In this document: positions 17,538-26,457 of the stretch, piece by piece
Numbering within the stretch: the first letter of the stretch is position 1
Layout: the number at the start of each line of letters is the position of its first letter
Origin: Saccharopolyspora endophytica
Lineage (GTDB): Bacteria; Actinomycetota; Actinomycetes; Mycobacteriales; Pseudonocardiaceae
DNA length: 64,000 nt
Direction: 5' to 3'
NCBI RefSeq assembly: GCF_018070075.1
Contig: NZ_JAGPXE010000016.1
Location: 112,283-176,282, forward strand
Position numbers and translations under genes: made by a program
The notes under the pieces: model-generated
Seen by the model: only the letters and a program-made list of their open reading frames with translations
What the model was told of the DNA's origin: nothing
Databases searched by the model: none

Positions 17538-18422
17538 TCAGTTGCCGAGCTGGGTGGTGGAGCCGAGCGGGCCGTGGGAGACGACGTCGTTGACCTTGTC
17601 CAGCGGGGAACCGGTCTTGCCGGTCAGGCCCTGGACGTCGCTGACGACGGGAACTCCGCCGACCAGGCCGCTGACCGGGTCGCTCTTGCCGGTCGGCAGC
17701 GGAGCGCCACCGAGCTCGGTGTTGCTCTGGGTCACGTTGCTGACCGTGTCGCCGACGACGTTGGTGGGCAGCTGGCCGGGCTTGGTCTGCGGGGCCTGGG
17801 TGACCTGGTGCAGGGTGCCGGTCAGGGTGGTGGGCAGGGCGTCGGCGGCACCGCTCTTGCCGACGGGCAGCGCATCGGCGACCGGAAGGCCTCCGAGGAC
17901 GTCGCTCACCGGACCGAGGGCGTCGAGACCGGGCAGTCCGCTCTTGCCGACGGGCAGCGTGGAACCGACCGGAAGGCCTCCGAGGACGTCGCTCACCGGG
18001 CCGACGGCGTCGAGACCGGGCAGTCCGCTCTTGCCCGCGGGCAGCGTGGAACCGACCGGGAGCGGGGCCTCGTCGAGCGCGGAGGCCGGGTTGAGGTTGT
18101 GGGTGTGGCCGGTGCTGGCGTTCTGCACCGCCTCGACGACCGGCTTGAGCAGGCCCGCGGCGGGGGTGCCGCCGACGACCTGGCTGACCGGGTCGCCCGA
18201 GCGACCGGTGAGGTGCTCTTCGAGCGGAACCACGTCACCGACGGTCTTCTGCGCCGAGGCGAGGGTTCCGGCGGCGTGGAACGCGGTGTTCGCCACGCCG
18301 TTGTCGGTGGGCAGCGATGCCGGCAGCTGCGGGGTCTCGGCAGCTGTGGCCGTGGCCGCGAAGCCGACGGCGCCGGCGCCACCGACCAGAACGGCGGCCG
18401 CCGCGGTAAAGGTGCGCTTCAT
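17538..18422 (-). CDS. Secreted low-complexity protein with 29-residue tandem repeats
   Basis: Not recognised as a known family. It has 294 residues and a clear signal peptide (MKRTF then a long Ala/Val/Gly core, cleavage near ATATAA|ETPQ). The mature part is Gly/Pro/Leu/Val-rich without Cys. It contains two near-identical 29-residue repeats (LPVGSTLP(A/V)GKSG followed by LPGLDA(V/L)GPVSDVLGG) and several further (L/P)LPxGKS motifs. ATG at 18422 follows AGAGGAG. Composition suggests an abundant surface or cell-wall protein, but there is no sorting motif or membrane anchor. Followed by nothing until the shared terminator. Confidence 0.8.
   Translation of the reverse strand: MKRTFTAAAAVLVGGAGAVGFAATATAAETPQLPASLPTDNGVANTAFHAAGTLASAQKTVGDVVPLEEHLTGRSGDPVSQVVGGTPAAGLLKPVVEAVQNASTGHTHNLNPASALDEAPLPVGSTLPAGKSGLPGLDAVGPVSDVLGGLPVGSTLPVGKSGLPGLDALGPVSDVLGGLPVADALPVGKSGAADALPTTLTGTLHQVTQAPQTKPGQLPTNVVGDTVSNVTQSNTELGGAPLPTGKSDPVSGLVGGVPVVSDVQGLTGKTGSPLDKVNDVVSHGPLGSTTQLGN
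17881..18054. repeat. 87-bp tandem duplication within the secreted-protein gene
   Basis: Two adjacent 87-bp copies, nearly identical in DNA as well as protein (shared runs such as GGAAGGCCTCCGAGGACGTC), indicating recent in-frame duplication or gene conversion. Confidence 0.85.
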
Positions 18423-18586
18423 CGCAATGCTCCTCTCTGCACAGGCCGAGTCCTGTGCGCCCGGCGGAGATTACGGAAGAAGCACCTGACACTATTCAGC
18501 GATCACGTCAGTAGGAAATATCAACAACCTGTGATCGCCATGCGCGGCATTCTTTTCACGATCGAGGGATAGCCCACCGATCTTGA

Positions 18587-19399
18587 TTACTGCATGAGCC
18601 CGTCGTTGACTCCCGACGGCAACCGTCGGGCCCGTTCGGCGCGCAAAGCCTCGACGGCTTCGGCGAATTCGGCGTACGCCTCGCGCTCGGAACCGAATCG
18701 GCGGTAGCGCCCCACTCGCAGTTCCACGGACTCGTACTCGCGCTCCAGCGCGTCGGCGGTCTCCTGCCAGGAGGCGGCGCGGTCGCGGTGCTTGGTGTAG
18801 CCCGCGTACGCCGCGGAGACCGCCACCAGCAGGCTCAGCCCGATGGCGAACCAGCGGATCTCCGGGACCGCGGCGGCGGTCGCGGTCGCCGTGGCGGCGA
18901 CGATCGATCCGCCGATGACGACGGCCTGCAGCGCGCTGTCCTTCCAGCGGTCGCTGCGCGCCTCGTGCCGGTAGCGCTCGATCAGCTCCGGCAGCTGCGC
19001 CCGGTAGCGCCGGTGCGCGTCGAGCAGGTCGCCGGTCCCCAGTTCGTCCAGCAGCATGTCGCGGTGCGCGCTTTCGAGCGCGCGCAGGTCGGTGTCCACC
19101 GCGCGAACCTTAAAGTGCTGCCGGTAGACGTAGACCGCCGCCACGCCCGCGGACGCGGCGACGATCACGAACGTCACCGCGGCGGGCACCACCGAGGCCG
19201 ATAACGCCAGCAGCGTGGCCCCCACTGCGGCGAGCAGCAGGTTTCCCGGGACGGCCCACGCGAGCAGCAGCCGCTGCACGATGCGCTCCCGGTAGAGCTC
19301 CTCGGAGCGCTGGGCGATCCGACGCTCCCAGTCCCCCTGCTGGCGGTCCTCGGCGAGCACCCCACCGCCGACGATCCCGGCCGTATCCACTCGCTCCAT
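18587..19399 (-). CDS. DUF4231 / SLATT-like two-helix membrane protein
   Basis: Protein of 270 residues with two pairs of hydrophobic helices (about 46-66 with 70-92, and 157-178 with 184-202) separated by an amphipathic helical region, and a C-terminal conserved helix (WQETADALEREYESVELRVGRY, broken here). This fits DUF4231, a relative of SLATT domains, which are predicted membrane effectors in nucleotide-signal immune systems. ATG at 19399 follows GGAAGGAC; an upstream in-frame start at 19456 is weaker. No cyclase, SMODS or SLOG gene lies nearby, so a defence role is only a possibility. Confidence 0.65.
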   Translation of the reverse strand: MERVDTAGIVGGGVLAEDRQQGDWERRIAQRSEELYRERIVQRLLLAWAVPGNLLLAAVGATLLALSASVVPAAVTFVIVAASAGVAAVYVYRQHFKVRAVDTDLRALESAHRDMLLDELGTGDLLDAHRRYRAQLPELIERYRHEARSDRWKDSALQAVVIGGSIVAATATATAAAVPEIRWFAIGLSLLVAVSAAYAGYTKHRDRAASWQETADALEREYESVELRVGRYRRFGSEREAYAEFAEAVEALRAERARRLPSGVNDGLMQ

Positions 19400-19624
19400 C
19401 ACATGTCCTTCCAGCGCGTTAGTGCGATCGAAGTAGCTCCCGGAGTTCCACGACAATCGGCCAGGAGGGTGACTCTCGACTGGTCCTTTAGGTCCATCAT
19501 CGACTGCGCCGAGTGATCACCGCTGGCCTCGAACGCCGCGAACCCCGCAATACCCGGCAGTGATAACAGTGAGTGGCGCGATGCCGGAGAGTGCTGGGCG
19601 GTTCCGGGTCAGGACACTGTGGCA

Positions 19625-19676
19625 GCGCCGCCGGATCACCGTTCAACCGGGTGGCAGAACGGTGTTCCGGCGGCGC
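19625..19676 (-). terminator. Long GC-rich hairpin after the M23 peptidase gene
   Basis: Arms of 20 bp with a single mismatch (GCGCCGCCGGA(T/A)CACCGTTC and complement) and a 12-nt loop, 30 bp past the peptidase stop. There is no U-run. Best read as an actinomycete-type terminator. The rest of the 300-bp gap (19400-19705) shows nothing recognisable. Confidence 0.65.
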
Positions 19677-19705
19677 GCCGATGCGCTGGAGCTACGTCAA
19701 CAGGG

Positions 19706-20326
19706 TTAACGCGCTGGCCGCTCCTGCTTTTGTTCCGTGGGCCAATCGGTCAGCAACCGCGGCTCTCCGTAGAACGAGACCGGGTCGACCGCTTGGCCTT
19801 TGATCTCGATCTGGAAGTGCAAGTGCGGCCCGGTGGATTGACCGCGGTTGCCCATCGCGGCGATGAGATCACCGGATTGCACCTTGTGACCCACCGGAAC
19901 GTAGGCCGAATCGATGTGGCCGTAGGTGGAAACGGTGTCGTTGGGATGCGCGATCCTGATCCACAGCCCGTACCCGCTGGCGGGGCCGGAATCGATGACC
20001 GTGCCCGCGGATGCGGCCCTGATGGGTGTGCCGACGTCGTTGGCGATGTCGACGCCCTTGTGCATCTCGCCCCACCGCATCTCGAACCCGCTGCTGATCA
20101 CCCCGCGCGTCGGGGCCAGCCAGGGGGCGGGTCGGCGAGCTGGTGGTCCGGATTCGATCGGGGGTAGGGCCGTGGTGTGCGCGACCTCGCGCACGGCCGG
20201 GATATTCCGCTCGGGGTGGGCATCCTGCACAGCGACCGTCGCTGCGGTTATTCCACCGGCGCAGAGCCCGGCGGTGAGCAGGAAACCGAGAACATCATTG
20301 AATACGGGTCTTTTTCGCAATGCCAT
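19706..20326 (-). CDS. M23-family (LytM) peptidoglycan endopeptidase, membrane-anchored
   Basis: Zinc peptidase predicted to cut peptide bridges of peptidoglycan outside the membrane. From ATG at 20326 (after CAGGAGTG) it has 206 residues: a short basic N-terminus, a membrane helix or signal anchor (about 11-33), a linker, then the M23 domain with the zinc motif HKGVDIA (HxxxD) and GPHLHFQIE (HxH). The frame is open for another 100 codons upstream (to 20635), with plausible residues and lower GC third positions. A longer cytoplasmic N-terminus is therefore possible. An 8-bp inverted repeat (ACGCCGGA / TCCGGCGT, 20391-20414) lies in that stretch. Confidence 0.85.
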   Translation of the reverse strand: MALRKRPVFNDVLGFLLTAGLCAGGITAATVAVQDAHPERNIPAVREVAHTTALPPIESGPPARRPAPWLAPTRGVISSGFEMRWGEMHKGVDIANDVGTPIRAASAGTVIDSGPASGYGLWIRIAHPNDTVSTYGHIDSAYVPVGHKVQSGDLIAAMGNRGQSTGPHLHFQIEIKGQAVDPVSFYGEPRLLTDWPTEQKQERPAR

Positions 20327-20779
20327 TGTGTTTTCACTCCTGGCACCGTCGGCGTTCTGCGCCTCCGGCTCGGTGAATCCTGTTGGCATACGCCGGACGA
20401 ATTCATCCGGCGTCGGGGCAGCCCGAAAAAGATTGGAGCCGAGCGCCGCATTCAGCGCATTCCCAAATAATCGATCTCCGACCCTCGACTTGTGTTCATC
20501 GTCAATGGGTGGACCGCTCCGCGCGTCCACCACAAGAATCGATTCGAGCACCCAGAGTCCACTGTGGTCGCGATTCCCGGTGAACGGTGCGGCACCCGTC
20601 CCGCCCGGTCCGGGGAGGGGCCACGGAGGGTGCACGGCGGTGAATGAGTTTCCGGTTCAGCGCCCGGAACGGCTTACCACCCGACCGAGAGTCACCCGAT
20701 CAGGTCAAAGCCGGTGGGCTTTCCGGCGCGTCGACGCGTTCCTAGGCTGACGAGCAGGTCGAAACGGGAGGGGTCGAGC

Positions 20780-21934
20780 ATGGACGAGGACCGCATCGAG
20801 ACGCTGGCGGTGCACGGCGGCGAACGCCGACCGGGCCCCGAGGGGTCGGTGGTGTACCCGATCTACCAGGGCACGGTGTACTCGGTGCCGAGCGGAACCG
20901 ACTACCACGACCTGCGCTACATCCGGTTGAACTCGACCCCGTCGCAGTCCTACCTGCACGACAAGCTCGCCGCCCTGGAGGGCGCCGAAGCGGGGCTGGC
21001 CACCGCGTCCGGGATGGCCGCGATCTCCACCGCGCTGCACAGCGTCCTGCGCAGCGGCGACCACCTGCTGGTCGGCGACTGCCTCTACGGCGGCACGCAC
21101 GACTTCCTCACCCACCACGCCGCCGACTTCGGCTGGAGCTACACCTTCATCGACCCGCACCGCCCCGACACCTGGGAGGCCGCGCGCACCCCGAAGACCA
21201 AGGCGGTGCTGGTCGAGAGCATCACGAACCCGCTGGTCAGGGTCGGCAGGCTGCCCGAGGTCGCGGAGTTCGCGCGGGCGAACGGGCTGGTCGGCCTGAT
21301 CGACAACACCTTCGCCACACCGGTGAACTTCCGCCCGCTGACCGCCGGTTTCGACCTGGTGCTGCACAGCGCGACGAAGTACCTCAACGGGCACTCCGAC
21401 ATCGTGGCCGGCGCGATCGTCGGAGGCGCCGAGCACGTCGAGCGAGCCCGCACCACCGCCAACCACTTCGGCGGCAGCCTCGACCCGCACGCCGGGTTCC
21501 TGCTGGCCAGGGGCTTGAAGACGCTGGCGCTGCGGGTGCGCGCGCAGAACGAGAACGCGTTGCGGCTGGCCGAGTTCCTCGCAGCGCGGCCCGAGATCGA
21601 GCAGGTCAACCACCCGGGCCTGGACTCCCACCCCGACCACGCCCGCGCCGCGGAGCTGTTCGACGGCTTCGGCGGCATGCTCAGCATCCGCCCGGCGGGC
21701 GGGGTCGCGGCGGCGCAGAAGCTCATCGACGCGCTGCGGCTGCCGTTCGACGCGCCCAGCCTCGGCGGGGTGGAGTCGCTGATCACGCGACCGGCCGTCA
21801 CCTCCCACGCGGGCATGAGTCCGCAGGACCGGCTCGCCCTGGGAGTCACCGACGACCTGATCCGGATCAGCGTCGGCGTGGAGGCCTCCGAAGACCTCAT
21901 CGACGACTTCGAACGAGCCCTCGCGGCGTCGTGA
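20780..21934 (+). CDS. Cys/Met metabolism PLP enzyme (cystathionine gamma-synthase/lyase family)
   Basis: PLP-dependent trans-sulfuration enzyme of fold type I, 384 residues from ATG at 20780. Family features are YQGTVYSVPSG, the SGMAA phosphate-binding loop, LVESITNPL, the Asp of GLIDNTFATPVN, and the Schiff-base Lys in HSATKYLNGHSD. C-terminal LGGVESLITRPAVTSHA includes the substrate Arg. Whether it acts as gamma-synthase, gamma-lyase or a related enzyme cannot be decided from motifs. It is monocistronic, with its promoter side facing the M23 gene. Confidence 0.9.
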   Translation: MDEDRIETLAVHGGERRPGPEGSVVYPIYQGTVYSVPSGTDYHDLRYIRLNSTPSQSYLHDKLAALEGAEAGLATASGMAAISTALHSVLRSGDHLLVGDCLYGGTHDFLTHHAADFGWSYTFIDPHRPDTWEAARTPKTKAVLVESITNPLVRVGRLPEVAEFARANGLVGLIDNTFATPVNFRPLTAGFDLVLHSATKYLNGHSDIVAGAIVGGAEHVERARTTANHFGGSLDPHAGFLLARGLKTLALRVRAQNENALRLAEFLAARPEIEQVNHPGLDSHPDHARAAELFDGFGGMLSIRPAGGVAAAQKLIDALRLPFDAPSLGGVESLITRPAVTSHAGMSPQDRLALGVTDDLIRISVGVEASEDLIDDFERALAAS

Positions 21935-21988
21935 AAGATCGCTTGATCAGCCCCGTTGGCAAGTTGTCGCAGATGGCGGCTTCGCCCG

Positions 21989-23305
21989 ATGGCGCTGGGT
22001 AAGTTCGTTCTCGTGACTCCTCCGCTCGGCGGGGCTTCTGGCCCGTACTACACCGTGGGTGAGGTCGACGATCACGACGAGATCGTCCCGATCATCCCCA
22101 GGGACCAACCGTTCGTTCCGCCGACCGCAGTCGAAAGAGAGCTCTGCTCAGCCATCGTCGACGAGGACCCCTGGGCCTACCTGTGCGTGGTGGCCGCGAC
22201 CGGCGTCTACCACCCGGTGGCGCTGGTGCACGCGCACAGCAACCCGGCGAAGCGGCAGATGGTGACCTCGACGCTGGGAGACGGCCGCATCGCGACCTTC
22301 GTCTACACCCAGGACATGCTGCCGCGACCGCACCCCTACCTGGTGTACGAGTTCGTCTCGCTGCGCACGCTGTCGGAGATCATCACGGACGAGGTCGAGG
22401 TGCTGGCGGTCAACGCGAACACGCCGTGCGAGCTGTACCTGGAGGTCACCGACGAGGAGCGGGAGCGCTGGCAGGCGGCTCACGAGCGCTTCGGCGCACC
22501 GGGTCTCAGCGGCAACCGGCTGGTGACCCGGTTGAGCGGGGGCGCGGAGCCGACCGAGCTGCTGCACGGCCTGGCCTGCGGTGCGCACCTGTGCTTCCTC
22601 AACGGCGAGGCGTGGAACAACCTGGACTGGCACGGGCTCGGCTACAGCGGCGAGGTGGAGCGGCTGTCCGAGGGCTGGGGCGTGAAGGTCCGCCAGGACT
22701 GGATCAACCTGCAGAACCGGCTGCTCAACTGCGATGTCAGCACCTCGGACTGGGATTTCGTGCTGGGCGCGCGGAACTTCCTGGTCAGCACCGAGGGTCC
22801 GCAGGTGGATCCGCAGCGGTGGCGGGAGTGCGTGGAGGCCACGATCCGCAACAACATCGCGGCGAACGTCCCGGGCGCGTCGGCCGAACGCGGCGGGAGC
22901 CCGGAGGTGGACTCCTACGCGGACTTCCTGTGCGGGCTGGTCGGCACGATCATCCGGTACGAGGCGCGGTTCCGCGCCGACGAGCTGCTGCCGCCGAACG
23001 GCTACGTGCGCACGGTCGCCGCCTGGGACCTGGGCCGGGCGTCGAAGATGGCCCGCTGGGGACGCGGGGCCCGGTACGCCACGCAGGCGGAGATGTACGA
23101 GGCGCTGGACCTGGTCGGGCAGGAGGTGCGGTCCCGCTACTCGTCGTGGGAGGAGTTCTCGGTCGGCTACGTCCTGGGCCGCTGCCTACACTTCGACGAC
23201 GAGGCGTTCGGCGCCACCTACACCGACGTGCTGGAGGCGCACCGCGCGCTGCTGACCGAGCACGGCAGCCCGTGGCTCACCGTCCCGTTCCAAACGGAGA
23301 GGTGA
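21989..23305 (+). CDS. DUF1266 domain protein
   Basis: Protein of 438 residues. The C-terminal 220 residues contain the DUF1266 signature AAWDLGRASKMARWGRGARY followed by helices ending in SSWEEFSVGYVLGRCLHFDD. That family includes E. coli YbeR/YbeU and has no known activity. The N-terminal half (about 1-200) is a separate alpha/beta-looking region without a recognised family. ATG at 21989 (MALGKFVLV) is chosen over an in-frame start at 21956. No membrane segments or signal peptide; probably cytoplasmic. No partner gene is obvious. Confidence 0.75.
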   Translation: MALGKFVLVTPPLGGASGPYYTVGEVDDHDEIVPIIPRDQPFVPPTAVERELCSAIVDEDPWAYLCVVAATGVYHPVALVHAHSNPAKRQMVTSTLGDGRIATFVYTQDMLPRPHPYLVYEFVSLRTLSEIITDEVEVLAVNANTPCELYLEVTDEERERWQAAHERFGAPGLSGNRLVTRLSGGAEPTELLHGLACGAHLCFLNGEAWNNLDWHGLGYSGEVERLSEGWGVKVRQDWINLQNRLLNCDVSTSDWDFVLGARNFLVSTEGPQVDPQRWRECVEATIRNNIAANVPGASAERGGSPEVDSYADFLCGLVGTIIRYEARFRADELLPPNGYVRTVAAWDLGRASKMARWGRGARYATQAEMYEALDLVGQEVRSRYSSWEEFSVGYVLGRCLHFDDEAFGATYTDVLEAHRALLTEHGSPWLTVPFQTER

Positions 23306-23370
23306 GCTCCGGATCACTCCCTCACTTCACCGCTCCCCGCTGATCGCTCTGAGCTGGGATGTTCGTGGGT

Positions 23371-23388
23371 TTGGCGAGAAGTCGCCAA
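23371..23388. other. Perfect inverted repeat in the DUF1266-DUF2637 gap
   Basis: TTGGCGA, 4-nt loop, TCGCCAA. It could be a short terminator or an operator for the downstream gene. Confidence 0.4.
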
Positions 23389-23487
23389 TAACAATGCATG
23401 CCGAACGCGCTCGTGTTGTCACCTGATCGAGTGGTGTTTGTCTACCATCAGCGGGTCCCGCGATGACCCGGCTGTATTGGACCGACG

Positions 23488-24603
23488 TTGAGCGAGCAAC
23501 CGAGTACGAGATCCGGCCACGGGCTCTGGCTTTCCCGCGCCGCCCTGGGGTTCGTCGCCCTCGCCGCGCTCATGGGCTGGGGTGCGAGCTTCGTCGGCCT
23601 GCACGCCTACGGCCAAGACCAGATGGTCGGCTTCAGCTACTGGACCGCCTGGCTGATCCCGGCCACCTTCGACGGCGCCGCCTTCGGCGCCACGCTGATC
23701 ACCTACCGCGCCTCGATCTACGGCCGCAGCGCCGTGCGCGGCCGGCTGCTGATGTGGACCTTCACGGCGATCTCGTCGTGGATCAACTGGATCCACCAGC
23801 TCACCCCCGAAGCGCGCATCGTCGCCGCCGGTCTGCCGGTCGCCGCCGTCGCGGTCTTCGACGTCGTGCTCGCCGAGCTGCGCGCGGACTTCGAGGAGCG
23901 CCACGGGAAGCGCCGCCTGCGGCTGCGCCCGGGACTGCTCGTGCTGCGCTGGCTGGTCGACCGCGACGGCACCTCCGGCGCCTTCCGCCGCCAGGTCACC
24001 GACATCCCGGTCTCGGAGATCGCCGGTCTCGGCAAGCAGGACGAGGTCGTCCGGCCCGCGGCGATCGCCTCCGCTGCCCCGGAGCCCGAACCGGTTCCGG
24101 CGGAACGCGCGCCCGCGCCGCCTCGACCGACCCAGGAGCTCCCGCCGCAGACCGTCGAGAGGCGCCCGGAACCCGAGCCCGTGCGGGAACCCGACGTCCG
24201 CGAGCCCGTCGCGCACGAGCCCGCCGTCCGCGACCCCGAGCCGCCGACCCAGGCGCGCGAAACGGCCGCAGCGGAACCGGAGACCACCGAGCGCGACGAA
24301 GCGGTCGACGAGAACCGTTCGGAGGAAACGACTTCCACCGAGGAGCACGACGAGCGCCCGAACCTCTCGGAGCAGACGCTCACGCTGCCACCGGTTCCCG
24401 CGGACCCGCTCAGCGACGAGGACAAGCGGACCTTCGCGCGCCGCGACTACCGGCTCTCGCTGGAGATCGGCGAGCCGATCACCGGCGCCCAGCTCGGCAA
24501 CCGCTACGGCTTCTCCGAACGCTGGGGACGCCGCCAGATCGCCGCGGTCCGGGTCGAGATGGAGCAGGACGAGGACGCCCGCGACCTCGTCGCGGCTCAC
24601 TGA
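23488..24603 (+). CDS. DUF2637 membrane protein with C-terminal helix-turn-helix-like region
   Basis: Protein of 371 residues. Four hydrophobic helices in residues 14-130 (with FVGLHAYGQ, PATFDGAAFGATL and WINWIHQL) match DUF2637, a family common on actinomycete plasmids and integrative elements near spread and transfer genes. A long Pro/Glu-rich linker follows (about 190-310), then a C-terminal domain (DYRLSLEIGEPITGAQLGNRYGFS and RRQIAAVR) that resembles a DNA-binding helix-turn-helix. Start appears to be TTG at 23488 (MSEQPSTRS) without a clear ribosome site, so the exact start is uncertain. It is an orphan here: no traB, replication or integrase gene. Confidence 0.75.
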   Translation: MSEQPSTRSGHGLWLSRAALGFVALAALMGWGASFVGLHAYGQDQMVGFSYWTAWLIPATFDGAAFGATLITYRASIYGRSAVRGRLLMWTFTAISSWINWIHQLTPEARIVAAGLPVAAVAVFDVVLAELRADFEERHGKRRLRLRPGLLVLRWLVDRDGTSGAFRRQVTDIPVSEIAGLGKQDEVVRPAAIASAAPEPEPVPAERAPAPPRPTQELPPQTVERRPEPEPVREPDVREPVAHEPAVRDPEPPTQARETAAAEPETTERDEAVDENRSEETTSTEEHDERPNLSEQTLTLPPVPADPLSDEDKRTFARRDYRLSLEIGEPITGAQLGNRYGFSERWGRRQIAAVRVEMEQDEDARDLVAAH

Positions 24604-24613
24604 GCGGTGGCGC

Positions 24614-25780
24614 TCACGCCCCGGCGGTGAGCGCCTCCACCAGCGCCTTGCGGTGCTGCCGGGTCTGCTTGGGCATGTTCCAGCCCAGAACGCCGACCGC
24701 GCGGCCGTCGCGGTGGTGCAGCTCGACGAAACGCCGCTCGGCGCGGTCGCCTTCCACCACGGTCACCTCATCGTCGGGCGAGAGCACCCCGTAGACGTGG
24801 ATCTTCGCGTCGAACTGGTCGGTCCAGAAGTACGGGACCGGCCGGTAGGCGCGGTCCTCGCCGAGGATGTTGTCGGCGACGGCCATCGCCTGCTCGCCGG
24901 CGTTGGTCCGGTTCTCCAGGCGGATGACCCCGAACTCCGGGTGCTCCCACCGCGCCACGTCACCGACGGCGTAGATCCCGTCGGCCGCGCGGCACCGGGA
25001 GTCGCAGACCACCCCGCGGTCGAGGCGCAGCCCGCTGCCCTCCAGCCAGCCGGTCACCGGATCAGCGCCGATGGCCACCACCACGACGTCCGCGGGCAGC
25101 ACCTCGCCACCGGCCAACCGGACCCCGCTGACCTGACCGCCGTCGCCGATCAGGCCGTCGACGGCGGCGCCCAGCCGCAGCCGGACTCCCCGATCGGTGT
25201 GCAGTTCTCCCAGCGCGGCAGCGGCTTCCGGACCGAGCTGAGCGGCCATCGGCGCCGCGAGCGGGCCGGTGAGCGTCACGTCCAGGCCCATCCCGCTCGC
25301 GGTCGCGGCGATCTCGCTGCCGAGCACGCCCTCCCCGACCACGACCAGCCGCTTCGCCGCCAGCAGGTCGGCGCGCAGCGCGACGCTGTCGTCGAGCGTG
25401 CGCAGCACGTGCACCCCGGCGAGCCCGTCCTGACCGGGCAGCCTGCGCGGTCGGACTCCCGTGGCCACCACGATCGAATCGGCGCGCAGCTCGCGCCCGG
25501 ACTCGGTGCGCAGGGTGCGGGTGGCGGCGTCCAGCGCCACGGCCGGATCGCCCAGCAGGAACTCCGCGTCGAGCTCGTCCAGCGCCTCGGGGCTGCGCAG
25601 GCTGGTCCGCTCCGCTTCCCACTGCCCCGCCAGCACCTGCTTGGACAGCGGCGGCCGGTCGTAGGGCGGGTGGGTTTCGGCGCCCAGCACCGTCATCGAT
25701 CCGTCGAAACCCTTGCGCCGCAAGGCGTCCGCTGTGGTCAACCCCGCTGCCGCGGCACCCACGACGAGAACTTCGCTCAC
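24614..25780 (-). CDS. FAD-dependent ferredoxin/rubredoxin reductase-like oxidoreductase
   Basis: NAD(P)H-dependent flavoprotein of the rhodocoxin/putidaredoxin reductase type, 388 residues. FAD site VVGAAAAGLTTADALRR at the N-terminus, YDRPPLSK, VVATGVRPRRLPG, a second Rossmann motif VVVGEGVLGSEIA for NAD(P)H, and the second FAD motif GIYAVGDVARW. The C-terminal domain YFWTDQFDAKIHVYG is typical. GTG at 25780 follows AGAGGAC and lies 20 bp after the tetR stop. It probably supplies electrons to a ferredoxin-dependent monooxygenase encoded elsewhere, since none is adjacent. Co-transcribed with the TetR regulator. Confidence 0.88.
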   Translation of the reverse strand: MSEVLVVGAAAAGLTTADALRRKGFDGSMTVLGAETHPPYDRPPLSKQVLAGQWEAERTSLRSPEALDELDAEFLLGDPAVALDAATRTLRTESGRELRADSIVVATGVRPRRLPGQDGLAGVHVLRTLDDSVALRADLLAAKRLVVVGEGVLGSEIAATASGMGLDVTLTGPLAAPMAAQLGPEAAAALGELHTDRGVRLRLGAAVDGLIGDGGQVSGVRLAGGEVLPADVVVVAIGADPVTGWLEGSGLRLDRGVVCDSRCRAADGIYAVGDVARWEHPEFGVIRLENRTNAGEQAMAVADNILGEDRAYRPVPYFWTDQFDAKIHVYGVLSPDDEVTVVEGDRAERRFVELHHRDGRAVGVLGWNMPKQTRQHRKALVEALTAGA

Positions 25781-25800
25781 GTTCGGCGTCCTCTTACAGC

Positions 25801-26427
25801 TCACTCGGTGACGGGCGCCAGCCAGAGGCCGGTGAGCGCGTCGATCACGTTCTGGGCGGTTTCTTCCCAGGTCAGACGGGCTGTTCCCTCGGCGAGGGCG
25901 CGTTCCTGCTCGGCCATCATGTGCACCAGCACGTGCCGGGTCATGTCGTTGCGCACGATCTTGGCGCGCAGCGGGAGGTCGGGCTGGCAGTGGTTGAGAC
26001 CGTCCATGACGCGCATGAGCGTCGGCCCGGACAACGACTCGGCGACGACGAGTTCGCGCAGCCCCGGGTCGCTCATCAGCTGAGCGGTGAAGCGCGCGAG
26101 CGTCGAGCCGCGCAGCGAGGCGTGGTGCTCGACCGAGGGCAGCACCAGGCAGGTCAGCCAGTCGCGCACCTCGCGGGAGTCGCCGATCTCGCCGAGCAGC
26201 CGCTCGCGGTTCGCCTCGACGGGTTCGGCGTGCCTGCGCACGATGGCGCGCAGCAGGTCGGCCTTGGTGCCGAAGTGGTAGCCCACGGCGGCGTTGTTAC
26301 CCTGACCTGCGGCTTCGCTGATCTGCCTGTTGGACACGGCGAAGACGCCCTGCTCGGCGAAGAGCCGTTCAGCGACGTCGAGGATGCGCTCCTTGGTGGC
26401 ACTCGCCCGGGAGGTCGCGGCACTCAT
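25801..26427 (-). CDS. TetR-family transcriptional regulator
   Basis: Protein of 208 residues: an N-terminal TetR helix-turn-helix (ERILDVAERLFAEQG ... ISEAAGQGNNAAVGYHFGTKADLL, broken here) and an all-helical ligand domain. It heads a two-gene unit with the flavin reductase downstream (20-bp gap). A perfect 12-bp palindrome 13 bp upstream of its start is the likely self-operator. Ligand unknown. Confidence 0.9.
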   Translation of the reverse strand: MSAATSRASATKERILDVAERLFAEQGVFAVSNRQISEAAGQGNNAAVGYHFGTKADLLRAIVRRHAEPVEANRERLLGEIGDSREVRDWLTCLVLPSVEHHASLRGSTLARFTAQLMSDPGLRELVVAESLSGPTLMRVMDGLNHCQPDLPLRAKIVRNDMTRHVLVHMMAEQERALAEGTARLTWEETAQNVIDALTGLWLAPVTE

Positions 26428-26440
26428 GCGCGCCAGCTTA

Positions 26441-26452
26441 AGTCACGTGACT
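26441..26452. promoter_or_regulatory. Palindromic operator candidate of the TetR gene
   Basis: Perfect palindrome AGTCACGTGACT, 13 bp upstream of the tetR start. Placement suits autorepression of tetR and the reductase. Confidence 0.55.
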
Positions 26453-26457
26453 GATTT

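Noticed and set aside
18587..20326. A complete anti-phage island formed by the SLATT-like and M23 genes
   Set aside because: No sensor, cyclase or nuclease gene; the pair has different promoters and a terminator hairpin between them.
20327..20640. c-di-AMP (ydaO-type) riboswitch ahead of the M23 peptidase
   Set aside because: Such switches often precede cell-wall peptidases, but the conserved core elements could not be found here.
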